Shown: positions 7,034 through 15,261 of the stretch, piece after piece
Position numbering within the stretch: position 1 is the stretch's first letter
Layout of the letters: each line of letters begins with the position of its first letter
Assembly: GCF_017377395.1 (NCBI RefSeq)
Contig: NZ_CP061800.1
Span: 186,001 to 250,000 of the forward strand
Reading direction: 5' to 3'
DNA from: Desulfonema magnum
GTDB taxonomy: Bacteria; Desulfobacterota; Desulfobacteria; Desulfobacterales; 4be13
DNA: 64,000 nt
Program-made: the position numbers and the translations under genes
The notes under the pieces: model-generated
Database searches by the model: none
What the model was told of the DNA's origin: nothing
What the model saw: only the letters and a program-made list of their open reading frames with translations

Positions 7034-8857
7034 TCATGCTTTGCAGAAAGCAATCTGGTCGTACCGGTCGTCAGGAATATCATCACCAGTGGTGAGCAGC
7101 ACCTGAACTCTCAGCGTCACAATGTAGGCGCAGGGGGCCAGATCGGCCACGACAAACCCGTTGGGAGTGGCGGTTCCGTACTGTTCCCCAGGCACAGCAC
7201 CAGGCAGGTTAAAACTGTAAGGCCCCCCGGGACCGGACATCGTTATGACGACATTCCCCATGGTGGGGTGAGCTGCTGTAAATTTCACATCAAGGTCGTT
7301 CTCAATTTCCGCGCATCCGCCTCCGACAACCAATTGCCCAATATCAACCATGACCACAGCCAGCTGATCCGAGCGATGCTGTGCCATCCACGCGGGATGA
7401 CGCAGGATGTTATCATAAAGTGTATTATTGACCGCAAGATGCTGACAAACCCCTGCCACCTGTTCGGATCCGGGATCGCCAACCTTGCGTACCCGCATCC
7501 GCAAGGCAAAATAGCGGTTTTGCACAAGTGCCTGACCCGTGGAAGTTGAGCTGTTGCCTGTTACAAGTCCGGTCAGATCAACGTCAGCCCAGGTCCCGAG
7601 TGATTCAGTGTCTAACGTGATCTGATTGCCATTGGGTTGGAAAAAACCGCCGGGTCCGAAAGCATTGCTCTCCTGCGGAACCCTGATCCATCCGGCAACA
7701 ACATTGGCCTCGAGTTCGCCAGGGTTTCCATTTACGGTATAAGGTTTTGATTTGATGGGGTTGGGATCACCAGGATATGCAGGCGCATACTTTAAAAGAT
7801 GTCCGATCACGGTGCGGGGAATCTGTGAAAGGCTGACAGGTGTCCAGGAAGTGATCGCCGTACCATCAGACTGCATCTCACGCACATCAAAACAGTACTC
7901 CATTTGCCCGCCGGCGAACTTCTTGGGCAAGGTCCCGTTGAGACGGATGGTGTTGTAAAATGCGCGGCCATCCCCCAAAGTAAGCCCGCTGCTTCCGGGG
8001 CTGCTGTCAATGTGCGTCTGGTGATTGTAGGCTCCGATATGGGTAAAAACCGGTGGCGGATAAACGTCCTCATGAGGCATATCGCCGTCCAGGCAAAGGG
8101 TTACGCAAAAACAATGCCCCACGTTCTCACGTCCGGGCTCGCGTCCCTTGGAGGGCGGTTCGATGAGCAGCGGCGCGCCGGTGTGGGGATGGCGGACATG
8201 AAAATAAACATCAGGGCCGCCCACCAGTTCGATGTCAATCCAAGTGCCAGGTCTGAATACTGCCTCTGTATATTCAATCAGGAACCGGCCGTCACTGTCG
8301 GTGAGGGACTTGCCTAGGGGATCGTCCTGAAGCCAGTCCCGATCAAACGCGGAAACTTCAACACCGCCCACAGGCTGGTGACTTTCACAGTGAATCACTC
8401 TGCCACAGATGACCCAACGCCCGAGCAAGGCGAGAACAAGGCAGCAGATCCGCTGCGGCAGACAATAATCCCATACTGCCACAAACTTGTCCTCATATTT
8501 ACGCCATGTGGGGGCGAGTGTTGTCAGATGTAAATGGCGCGACTTTCCTTTGTCATCTCCTTCGCCTGAACTGGTGAGCTGAATATCCACGTCAAAAGCT
8601 TTTCCGTCGTATTTGTCATCTAATTGTAAATCAACCTTCCCCTCTTCGTCTGTCACCCCTTCTGCCAAAAGTAACGGGGCCTTATGCTTCACTTGCGCAT
8701 CATTTAACTGGGAGAATGTGGTCTTGGGATTGGCAGCAGCAAGGTTTGCGGTTTCCTCGTCGGACCGGCTGTACAGGCGTACTGTGATCTCGGAAAGCGG
8801 CTCAAAACATTCATTACAAAAATGACCACATAGCTGAATTTTAAACAGGTAGTTCAT
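7034..8857 (-). CDS. Large multi-domain protein with transthyretin/carboxypeptidase-regulatory-like fold
   Basis: A 607-residue protein preceded by AAAGGAG. Residues about 145-260 contain ICGRVIHCESHQPVGGVEV, AFDRDWLQDDPLGKS and TDSDGRFLIEY, followed by GPDVYFHVRHPHTG. This is the pattern of carboxypeptidase-regulatory/transthyretin-like beta sandwiches. Another beta module is likely near the C terminus (VKFTAAHPTMGNVVITMSG). The N terminus (KIQLCGHFCNECFEPL) is cysteine-rich. No signal peptide is seen. The family is often found in secreted or injected assemblies, but here the role is unknown. It heads the run 8857 to 5692 on the minus strand. Confidence 0.7.
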   Translation of the reverse strand: MNYLFKIQLCGHFCNECFEPLSEITVRLYSRSDEETANLAAANPKTTFSQLNDAQVKHKAPLLLAEGVTDEEGKVDLQLDDKYDGKAFDVDIQLTSSGEGDDKGKSRHLHLTTLAPTWRKYEDKFVAVWDYCLPQRICCLVLALLGRWVICGRVIHCESHQPVGGVEVSAFDRDWLQDDPLGKSLTDSDGRFLIEYTEAVFRPGTWIDIELVGGPDVYFHVRHPHTGAPLLIEPPSKGREPGRENVGHCFCVTLCLDGDMPHEDVYPPPVFTHIGAYNHQTHIDSSPGSSGLTLGDGRAFYNTIRLNGTLPKKFAGGQMEYCFDVREMQSDGTAITSWTPVSLSQIPRTVIGHLLKYAPAYPGDPNPIKSKPYTVNGNPGELEANVVAGWIRVPQESNAFGPGGFFQPNGNQITLDTESLGTWADVDLTGLVTGNSSTSTGQALVQNRYFALRMRVRKVGDPGSEQVAGVCQHLAVNNTLYDNILRHPAWMAQHRSDQLAVVMVDIGQLVVGGGCAEIENDLDVKFTAAHPTMGNVVITMSGPGGPYSFNLPGAVPGEQYGTATPNGFVVADLAPCAYIVTLRVQVLLTTGDDIPDDRYDQIAFCKA

Positions 8858-9109
8858 ATTAAGATTTCTCCTTTTGTGTTCTTTAAGCTTCAGAGGGCTA
8901 CGGTTACTTTGGTTAAGGTTATCCGTGATCTGTCATACAACCCTGTGATTCTCCCTTGTGGGCAATAAAAAGATATTGCTCCCCCTGCATGCCTTGCCAA
9001 AAGCGGGCTTCCCGAACCCCGGGCTGAATCTGACCCCGCAAAGTTTGTTCACGTCAGTTAGTTATCAAAGCGGGGTCAGTTTAATCCGTATTTCTCAGAC
9101 CTGGTTCTG
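8858..9109. other. Spacer in the peptidase cluster, no gene
   Basis: It contains the ribosome-binding site of the gene starting at 8857 and a direct repeat of the phrase GCGGGGTCAG / GACCCCGCAAAG (9031-9080) in inverted orientation. I see no other gene. Confidence 0.5.
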
Positions 9110-9484
9110 CTATCTGGGCTTATAAGCCACGTCAATATTCGTAATAGCCAGGTCATCAATATTCAAACCGGATACGCTTTTCCTATCCCCCCAGATATCA
9201 CAGGTTAATACAGCGATTGTATTTCCGGTCTTTCTCAAAGCGCCGTAAATTCTGTTGTCAATTTCAAAAAAGTGAGATTTTTTTCCAGATGTTAAGTACC
9301 CGATAAAATTGTCATTCAGTGAAACTCGGTTTTTATGGTAATCAACACCGGTTGCCCGGATGATAATTATGCCCGGGTAATTATTATCCACGTCTCTGTC
9401 GAGGTTAAATTTAAAATGATGGCTCTCATTGGCATCATTCAGTTGCTGTACGCCATCAAAAGCTTGTTCTGTTCTGTAAAGCAT
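9110..9484 (-). CDS. Small beta-sandwich (galactose-binding-like) protein
   Basis: A 124-residue protein with start at 9484 supported by AAAGG seven bases upstream. The pattern NRVSLNDNFIGYL ... FEIDNRIYGALRKTGNTIAVLT mimics the jelly-roll of galactose-binding-like domains (strand, N-x-x-F-I-G-x-L, then lxxGxNtIav). No signal peptide is visible. It sits between the inhibitor gene and the carboxypeptidase-regulatory-like protein. A carbohydrate- or protein-binding role is only an inference from fold-like patterns. Confidence 0.65.
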   Translation of the reverse strand: MLYRTEQAFDGVQQLNDANESHHFKFNLDRDVDNNYPGIIIIRATGVDYHKNRVSLNDNFIGYLTSGKKSHFFEIDNRIYGALRKTGNTIAVLTCDIWGDRKSVSGLNIDDLAITNIDVAYKPR

Positions 9485-9508
9485 GATTAAACCTTTCTCT
9501 TTTTACGA

Positions 9509-9982
9509 TTATTCTTGTACTTCAATAGTCACTTCAAAACGCTCAGTCTCGCTCTTTTTCGCGTCCCATTCCTGCCGGAGTTTCAGCTCAAGTTTTGCAG
9601 TTCCGGGTGATTGTGCTTTGAAAGTAAATGTTCGTATGCCGCCTCCGCCAATCGCTGTGGATAGATTCATAAAAAAATCTGAGTCTGCGAATTTAATAAT
9701 CTGATCATCAGACGTATTGATTTCCCAACAATAACCCGTGCTGGGATTTTCGGGAACACGGATCAGAATTAAATTTCCCTGATTGGCCTTAAAAATTTTC
9801 CCATGGTCACTTTGAGTGATCGCTATTTTTTCAGGCATGTTGATTTTTCCTTTATCTTCCTCACCGATTGCATAAGCGCTGATAAATATGGCGATTGTAT
9901 AAAAGATCACCAGTATAACCGTAGCGTTTGCTAAAAAAAGTTTCAGAAATAAGATTAAAATGTTATATTGTTTTTTTCGCAT
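9509..9982 (-). CDS. Chagasin-type (I42) cysteine peptidase inhibitor with N-terminal membrane/signal segment
   Basis: A 157-residue protein carrying the three inhibitory loops of the chagasin family: NPSTGYCW at 79-86, the GGGG loop at 112-115, and LRQEW near 135-139. Such inhibitors wedge into the active site of papain-like peptidases. Residues 8-38 are strongly hydrophobic and end AYA-IGEEDKG, consistent with a signal peptide or anchor. An internal ATG (9838) has its own AAAGGA nine bases upstream and would give a cytoplasmic 109-residue form; both may be used. A papain-like peptidase is encoded just upstream (10255-11178), its obvious candidate target. Confidence 0.85.
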   Translation of the reverse strand: MRKKQYNILILFLKLFLANATVILVIFYTIAIFISAYAIGEEDKGKINMPEKIAITQSDHGKIFKANQGNLILIRVPENPSTGYCWEINTSDDQIIKFADSDFFMNLSTAIGGGGIRTFTFKAQSPGTAKLELKLRQEWDAKKSETERFEVTIEVQE

Positions 9983-10042
9983 GGATATGAATGCCTGGAT
10001 GAAGATGCGGCAGTGTTCCTGTTCCGGACATGTCCCATATTT

Positions 10043-10192
10043 AAGTACCTAACCATAAATTTTTAATATCTGCCTGAGGAAGAAACCCGGCTTTTTTTTC
10101 CGGAATGATGCTTCCCGGATAAAGGAAAAAGCCGGGTTTCTCCGCCGCTCTCGGAAAAAAAGTATATAAAAAAACTTTTGCTCAGGTACTTA
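10043..10192. repeat. Palindromic MITE-like element, family A, complete copy
   Basis: It begins AAGTACCTAACCATAAATTTTT and ends CTTTTGCTCAGGTACTT, 150 bp, with AAACCCGGCTTTTT/AAAAAGCCGGGTTTC in the middle. It occupies most of the 272-base gap between the peptidase and its presumed inhibitor. Confidence 0.85.
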
Positions 10193-10254
10193 CCAAACTG
10201 CTTCAGTCGGTTAATAAGGCTTAATCCGGAACCGGAACACCGCTGTCTGATTTT

Positions 10255-11178
10255 CTACAGACCAAACTGCCTTGTATTTACCCATTCCATACGAAGGAGA
10301 GACCAGAAATCCAGAGCCAGTCTTTTAAGGACATACTCATATGGCAGCCATCCGTATCCTTTATCGCCCCAGCCAGTTCCCCAGGAGTTGCGAATCAGAA
10401 ACGCGCCTTTTGTTTCTTTGTTGCACTTGGTATTTTTGATTTTCATATCATCATCATAGCCCACTGCGACGATGGCGTGTCCCCATATTGCATGCTCACC
10501 CGGACAGGGATAGGGAATGCCCCCGGGCACGTTTGTATAATTGAATGATCGAAATCCGTAAAACCCGAGCATGGAGGGAATACCATAGGCAAGGAATCTT
10601 TTAACATTACCGAGTACCCTGTCCGCAGGAACCCCCTGAGGATCATGTCTGAAATAGCTGAGTGCTTCAAAATTCTCCGCTATGGCATAGACAAAATTTG
10701 AAGGTTCATCATCAAAGGTCCGTTCTCCCGCAGGACCTGGGTTTTTCTTGGTGGTATAAGGCCAGTATTTTTCAGGAGGAACGCCGCAAATCGCCAGGGC
10801 ACCCATTGTGGTTCTCATCCAGGCACCGGTATCTCCCACGACACCCATCAGGTTTCGGGTGGTTTTGTAAACAAAAAGCCGGGAGCCATCAATGTGCCTT
10901 CCAAAAGCCCGGTTTTCATAATATTCTGCAATTCCCACGCCCGCATGTGCGGTACAGGAGCCTAAATTTCCCTGGTTCTCAATCGGTGAACACCAGCGTC
11001 GCAGATCTGTCTTTGTCGGTAATGAAGCGGCCGGTGACACACCCAGCGTTTTTACCATAGGCGCAATCTCGGGGTGATCCTCAGTGCGGTCTCTGAAGTC
11101 CGGTAAGGGTGCCATCCATCCCGTTCCTACGATTTCATTTGTTTCAGGAAGATTTACTTTTTCATAAGCTGTTAGCAT
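10255..11178 (-). CDS. Papain-like (C1) cysteine peptidase
   Basis: A 307-residue peptidase from the start at 11178. All C1 catalytic residues are visible: Gln69 in ENQGNLGSC, nucleophile Cys75 in SCTAHAG, His234 in WGHAIVAVGYDDD, and Asn264 in IRNSWGTGWGDKGYGW. Residues 1-55 form a short N-terminal extension with no signal peptide, unlike typical secreted cathepsins with longer propeptides. The ATG at 11178 has AAAAAGGA eight bases upstream. Longer starts at 11205 and 11271 are possible on paper, but 11271 lies upstream of the likely sigma-54 transcription start near 11234 and can be excluded if that promoter is real. It is followed by a chagasin-type inhibitor gene. Confidence 0.9.
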   Translation of the reverse strand: MLTAYEKVNLPETNEIVGTGWMAPLPDFRDRTEDHPEIAPMVKTLGVSPAASLPTKTDLRRWCSPIENQGNLGSCTAHAGVGIAEYYENRAFGRHIDGSRLFVYKTTRNLMGVVGDTGAWMRTTMGALAICGVPPEKYWPYTTKKNPGPAGERTFDDEPSNFVYAIAENFEALSYFRHDPQGVPADRVLGNVKRFLAYGIPSMLGFYGFRSFNYTNVPGGIPYPCPGEHAIWGHAIVAVGYDDDMKIKNTKCNKETKGAFLIRNSWGTGWGDKGYGWLPYEYVLKRLALDFWSLLRMEWVNTRQFGL

Positions 11179-11244
11179 TTTTCTTTCCTTTTTAATGTTT
11201 TTCATGATGAACAACTCTCTGAATTCGTTCTGTGGAAAGATAAA

Positions 11245-11261
11245 AGCAAGATCAGTGCCAA
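11245..11261 (-). promoter_or_regulatory. Sigma-54 (-24/-12) promoter of the cysteine peptidase gene
   Basis: On the minus strand the sequence is TTGGCACTGATCTTGCT, matching the RpoN consensus TGGCAC-N5-TTGCW with correct GG-GC spacing. Transcription would start near 11234, about 56 bases before the chosen ATG. A sigma-54 activator gene lies immediately upstream (11849-12871). Confidence 0.85.
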
Positions 11262-11360
11262 CACGGATCAAATGAGCAATTTTATTTTATAACTTTTTGA
11301 TAATTAAAGATTTATTTTAAATGCCGGACATTGAATTTTCTCAGCTTTCCGAGGGAGAAA

Positions 11361-11646
11361 TGTTACAGGTTCTGTGACACATATTTTTTTTGCTGTGCCG
11401 AAAAAGCAGGAGGAAAAGATTTTAATATATTGAAAACATATATCTTAATTTGATATGAGTTAAAGAAGAAGAAAGGGGTGAAGTGTAACATTTCCATGTT
11501 ACAAAATTATGTGACAGTGTGACAGTCAGATATGAAGCGTGTCCGAGCGCACGGGAGATGGCCTTTGCCTGACTGCAAAAAACCGCTTCGCTTCATTTTT
11601 GCACTCCGGATTTATTAAAGGCTTTCGGGCTGCTGACAGTGTGACA
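11361..11646. promoter_or_regulatory. Cluster of seven TGTNACA half-sites, likely activator-binding region
   Basis: TGTTACA or its variants occur at 11361, 11373, 11484, 11497, 11510, 11518 and 11640. Those at 11484 and 11497 form the palindrome TGTAACATTTCCATGTTACA (11484-11503). They lie about 130-410 bases upstream of the predicted sigma-54 start site, the usual range for enhancer-binding proteins. The neighbouring activator is the natural candidate; binding itself is inferred. Confidence 0.65.
11533..11636. other. Possible inserted segment flanked by a short duplication
   Basis: The phrase CAGTGTGACAGTCAGATA (about 11515-11532) recurs as CAGTGTGACACTCAGATA (about 11637-11654) on either side of a 104-base segment that holds TTGCACTCCGGA, the end motif of another repeat family. 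This looks like an insertion with flanking duplication. Confidence 0.4.
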
Positions 11647-11653
11647 CTCAGAT

Positions 11654-11803
11654 AAGTACCCGATCGAAAATTTTTTATACATTTTTTTCTGTGAGCAGCG
11701 GAGAAACCCGGCTTTTTCCTTCAGGGCCGGCGAATTATTCCGGAAAAAAAAGCCGGGTTTCTTCCCCGGGCAAATATCGAAAACTTATGGTGAGGTACTT
11801 ATG
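11654..11803. repeat. Palindromic MITE-like element, family A, complete copy
   Basis: It runs from AAGTACCCGATCG to GGTGAGGTACTT, 150 bp. The right terminus is the complement of the left terminus of the copies at 4886 and 10043. It lies 45 bases past the stop codon of the sigma-54 activator gene, so it could act as its terminator. Confidence 0.85.
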
Positions 11804-11848
11804 AAGTATCTCCAGAGGCAGGGGCATGAATCAGGGAGTAACAAAAAA

Positions 11849-12871
11849 TCATCTTTCAGGATTCCTTTTCTCAATAATATTATATTTCGCCATCTTTCGG
11901 TAAAGCGTCATCCGGGACCATCTGAGCTTCATGGCAGCTCTGGTCTTATTCCATCGGGTCTCCATCAGAGCGGATACAACACGAGTTCTCTCTTCATTGG
12001 GAAGCGTTGCTGTGCTTGTCAGCTCTTCTCTGACCGGTTCGGGCAGTTCCATAAAAACAGCCTCACGGGAAGGAAGATTGATAAAGGATTTTTCCACAAG
12101 ATTTTTCAGCTCACGCACATTTCCTGGCCAGTGATAGCGAAGCATCAGCGTCATGGCCTCTTCTGTAAAATTTTCCACTTTCCGCCTGAACTTGAGATTG
12201 AACTTGTGAATAAAATAACGAGCCAGAATCGGAATATCCTCTCTCCGGTCCCGCAGCGGCGGCATACGAATCCGGGCCACATCGAGCCTGTAGTAAAGGT
12301 CTTCTCTGAACTTCCCCTCCTCCATCAGATGTTTGGGTTCCTTATTGGTAGCGGTGATCAGCCTGGCATTCACAGAAAATATTCCCTTTCCTCCCAGACG
12401 ACAGACCTCTCTGTTTTCGATAACCCGCAGAATTTTTGTCTGAGCATGAAGGCTCATATCTCCGATTTCATCTAAAAATATACTGCCTTCTCCTGCCATC
12501 TCAAATTTTCCCTGCTGATCTGCCACAGCCCCGGTAAAGGCCCCTTTGTTATACCCGAAGAGTTCGCTCTCCACCAGACTGTCAGGAAGAGCAGAACAGT
12601 TGACACACACAAAAGGTTTTCTCTTTCTCGGACTTTCCCGATGGATCATTTCCGCTGCAACTTCCTTGCCTGTGCCGCTCTCTCCGGTAATAAGAACAGT
12701 GGCATCTGTTTCCGCGATTTTCAAAATATCTTTCAGGAGCTTCTGTATTAAAAAGCTGTCACCGATCATGGACGGAACCGCGCCCGACTGACAAAAGATG
12801 TTATCCCCATTTTTCGCATCCTGATATAAAGCCTTATCCTTGTCCGCAGTTGTTACGACGCAGTTTTTCAT
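11849..12871 (-). CDS. Sigma-54-dependent transcriptional activator without receiver domain
   Basis: A 340-residue enhancer-binding protein. It has Walker A GESGTGKE at 63-70, GAFTGA at 110-115 (the sigma-54 contact loop), Walker B GSIFLDEIGD from 129, and a Fis-type helix-turn-helix at the C terminus (NKTRAAMKLRWSRMTLYRKM). Only about 35 residues precede the AAA+ domain, so there is no receiver, GAF or PAS sensor. It must be controlled by a partner protein, by level, or be constitutively active, like PspF. Start at 12871 follows GGGAGGAAA. It sits upstream of the sigma-54 promoter of the peptidase gene in the same orientation and probably drives it. Confidence 0.92.
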   Translation of the reverse strand: MKNCVVTTADKDKALYQDAKNGDNIFCQSGAVPSMIGDSFLIQKLLKDILKIAETDATVLITGESGTGKEVAAEMIHRESPRKRKPFVCVNCSALPDSLVESELFGYNKGAFTGAVADQQGKFEMAGEGSIFLDEIGDMSLHAQTKILRVIENREVCRLGGKGIFSVNARLITATNKEPKHLMEEGKFREDLYYRLDVARIRMPPLRDRREDIPILARYFIHKFNLKFRRKVENFTEEAMTLMLRYHWPGNVRELKNLVEKSFINLPSREAVFMELPEPVREELTSTATLPNEERTRVVSALMETRWNKTRAAMKLRWSRMTLYRKMAKYNIIEKRNPER

Positions 12872-13108
12872 GGATTTCCTCCCTGATGAAATACAACGCC
12901 GGGCAAGCAGAATCCCTTTTATTTCCGATAGATATTATTGAATCCGATTTCATTTTGGCGTTGATTATTGATAAATCTTCTCCAAGTTATGATCATCTGA
13001 TCAAAAATATTATAATATTTATAACAAGGATTCGTCAATGGGGTAAAAGGTGTATTCAAAGGGGGCAGATTCCCCTTATTACTCGATGATCATGTTTTTT
13101 GACCTGGC

Positions 13109-13604
13109 TCAGAGCGTGTTTGAAAAGTAATTCCGAACGCGGCTTTGCGGCTGTTTCTTGCCACGAAGACACGAAGACACGAAGGCTCACGAAGTTTCTT
13201 TGTGTCTCTTTGCGGCTGTTTCTTGCCACGAAGACACGAAGACACGAAGGCTCACGAAGTTTCTTTGTGTCTCTTTGCGGCTGTTTCTTGCCACGAAGAC
13301 ACGAAGACACGAAGGCTCACGAAGTTTCTTTGTGTCTCTTTGCGGCTGTTTCTTGCCACGAAGACACGAAGACACGAAGGCTCACGAAGTTTCTTTGTGT
13401 CTCTTTGTGGCTCTGAGAGCGTGTTTGAAAAATGACGGACAGACCGGTTTTTTAACCGCGAAGCACACGAAAAAGAATACGAAACAATACAAAAACAGAC
13501 GGAAAATTTCCCCGGTTCCGGTATTTTTCCGTGTGGTTCGCGCTTAAAAAAAAACGCCAGGCCCGTTTTCGGGGATATTTGTCATTTTTCAAACATGCTC
13601 TCAG
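13109..13604. repeat. MITE-like element with GAGCGTGTTTGAAAA ends (family D)
   Basis: The left end is CAGAGCGTGTTTGAAAAG and the right end TTTTTCAAACATGCTCTCAG. A further internal end motif occurs at 13412-13430, suggesting two elements fused or one inside another. Relatives lie at 32607-32919 and 43718-44116. Confidence 0.65.
13146..13410. repeat. Tandem array, four copies of a 65-bp unit
   Basis: Copies of a unit beginning TGCGGCTGTTTCTTGCCACG start at 13146, 13211, 13276 and 13341, a 65-bp period. Each holds ACGAAGACACGAAG, a phrase that also occurs singly at 18300-18345, 32800-32870 and 44000-44065. Since 65 is not a multiple of three, the open frames here pass through shifting phases and are not coding. 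Confidence 0.9.
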
Positions 13605-14103
13605 ACAAAAAACCTGTCATTCCGTTCGACTGATACTTTGGCGTGAACTCAGTCGAACGCTCACGCCGAAGCCCGCAAAAGCAGGAATGACAAAAAAGGG
13701 TGTGTCCCACCTTTTACACATCCGAAAAAATCAGCCGCAAAGACACAAAGACACAAAGGAACCACAAAGACACTTCGTCAGACTTCGTGTCTTCGTGGCA
13801 AAAAAAATGGCCGGTTCCGCTTTTCACACATCCGAAAAAATCAGCCGCAAAGACACAGAGAAACTTCGTGAAACTTTGTGCCTTCGTGTCTTCGTGGCAA
13901 AAAAACGGGCGTGTCCCGCCTTTTACACATAAAACCTGTCCTTGTGTAAAAGGCGGGACACACCCACAAAAAAACTTGAACATCGAGTATAATCAGATTG
14001 TTTTACTTTTCTTTTGAAATATGGAAATAAATGATTGTCTGTTTTTAAATTTTGCGCTATAGTCCACTCTTTTGCTATTTCAGACGTAACAAAGGTGGAA
14101 GGA

Positions 14104-15261
14104 ATGATTGAAAAAAAAAGTTATCCCATGTACCGTTATCTCGCGGTGCTGACCATCAGCACAACTGTGGGGCTTCAGGCTTGGCGAACGTTGTTTGACA
14201 ATTTTGCAGTGAATGTCGTGGGCTTGGAAGGCAGCCATATTGGTGTGTTGCAATCGGTAAGGGAAATCCCCGGATTCCTGGCGCTTCTGGCCGTGTTTGT
14301 GATGCTGATCATCAGAGAACATCGCTTATCCGCATTATCTGCTCTCATATTAGGCATCGGTGTTGGCACCACAGGATTGTTTCCTTCCTATTCGGGACTG
14401 CTTTGCACCACCCTGCTGATGAGCTTCGGGTTTCATTATTTTGAGACCACAAACCAGTCCCTGACCCTTCAATATTTTGATAAGACCACCTCCCCCTGGG
14501 TATTTGGAAAATTACGCAGTCTGGCAGCCGCGTCGAATATCGGTGTGGGTATCCTGATCTGGCTCATAGCGTCCCTGTTAAGCTATACCCACATGTATCT
14601 GCTCATCGGAAGTCTCATCATCGCCGCAGCCATATGGGCTTTTCTTCAGGACCCTGTGGATCGGAACATTGCGCCCCAGCGAAAAAAAATGATTCTCCGC
14701 AAACAATACTCGCTTTACTATTTTCTCACATTTATGGCCGGCGCACGACGACAAATTTTTACTGCTTTTGCGGTGTTCCTTCTTGTGAAAAAATTTCATT
14801 TTACGGTTCAGGAGATTACGCTTCTCTTTGTGACGAACAATCTGATCAACTATTTTCTGAGTCCCTTTATTGGAAAATGTATTATCCGGTTCGGTGAGAG
14901 AAAGGTTCTGTCTTTGGAATATTTCAGCCTGATATTCATTTTTCTGGCTTATGCCTCGGCCGACTCAAAACTGGTGGTGGGACTTCTTTATATTCTGGAT
15001 CACATTTTTTTTAATTTTGCCATTGCGATCCGAACCTATTTTCAAAAGATAGGCGATCCCAAAGACATCGCTCCCACTATGGCTGTGGGGTTTACTATCA
15101 ACCACATTGCTGCTGTAATTTTTCCCGCCATCGGGGGACTGTTGTGGATGATAGATTATCGAATCCCGTTTATATGCGGGGCAGCTATGAGTATGATCTC
15201 TCTGATAGCGGTTCAGCAAATCAGAGTGACGGTGATGGAAAAAACGCTTGTTTTCAAATAG
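14104..15261 (+). CDS. MFS-type membrane transporter
   Basis: A 385-residue, very hydrophobic protein with about 11-12 membrane segments and the two-half organisation of the major facilitator superfamily, inner membrane. The linker between halves is near DPVDRNIAPQRKKMILRKQYSLY. The ATG at 14104 follows AAGGTGG by five bases; an upstream TTG at 14035 adds 23 unlikely residues. The substrate cannot be told from sequence. It is a single gene between repeat islands, with no linked pathway. Confidence 0.85.
   Translation: MIEKKSYPMYRYLAVLTISTTVGLQAWRTLFDNFAVNVVGLEGSHIGVLQSVREIPGFLALLAVFVMLIIREHRLSALSALILGIGVGTTGLFPSYSGLLCTTLLMSFGFHYFETTNQSLTLQYFDKTTSPWVFGKLRSLAAASNIGVGILIWLIASLLSYTHMYLLIGSLIIAAAIWAFLQDPVDRNIAPQRKKMILRKQYSLYYFLTFMAGARRQIFTAFAVFLLVKKFHFTVQEITLLFVTNNLINYFLSPFIGKCIIRFGERKVLSLEYFSLIFIFLAYASADSKLVVGLLYILDHIFFNFAIAIRTYFQKIGDPKDIAPTMAVGFTINHIAAVIFPAIGGLLWMIDYRIPFICGAAMSMISLIAVQQIRVTVMEKTLVFK

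Larger units (their letters stand above)
13081..13988. repeat. Composite repeat island bounded by family C termini
   Basis: The outer ends are ACTCGATGATCATG and AACTTGAACATCGAGT. Nested inside are a family D element (13109-13604), a four-copy 65-bp tandem repeat, a TTCGAC-flanked CATTCC palindrome (about 13615-13690), and two copies of a block with TTTTACACAT...CCGCAAAGACACA (13705-13970). Several long open frames across it are repeat translations. No gene is seen in the whole 12872-14103 interval. Confidence 0.7.

Noticed and set aside
8985-9002. Second sigma-54-like promoter (TTGGCAAGGCATGCA) upstream of the gene at 7034-8857
   Set aside because: The GG-to-GC spacing is one base too short, and sigma-54 promoters tolerate spacing changes poorly.
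13141-13410. Possible CRISPR array
   Set aside because: Four direct repeats of 65 bp have no distinct spacers, since the whole unit is identical, and no cas genes are present.
13056-13547. Several overlapping frames of 60-130 residues rich in HEDTKTRR
   Set aside because: They follow the 65-bp tandem repeat in shifting phases, on both strands, and have no ribosome-binding sites.
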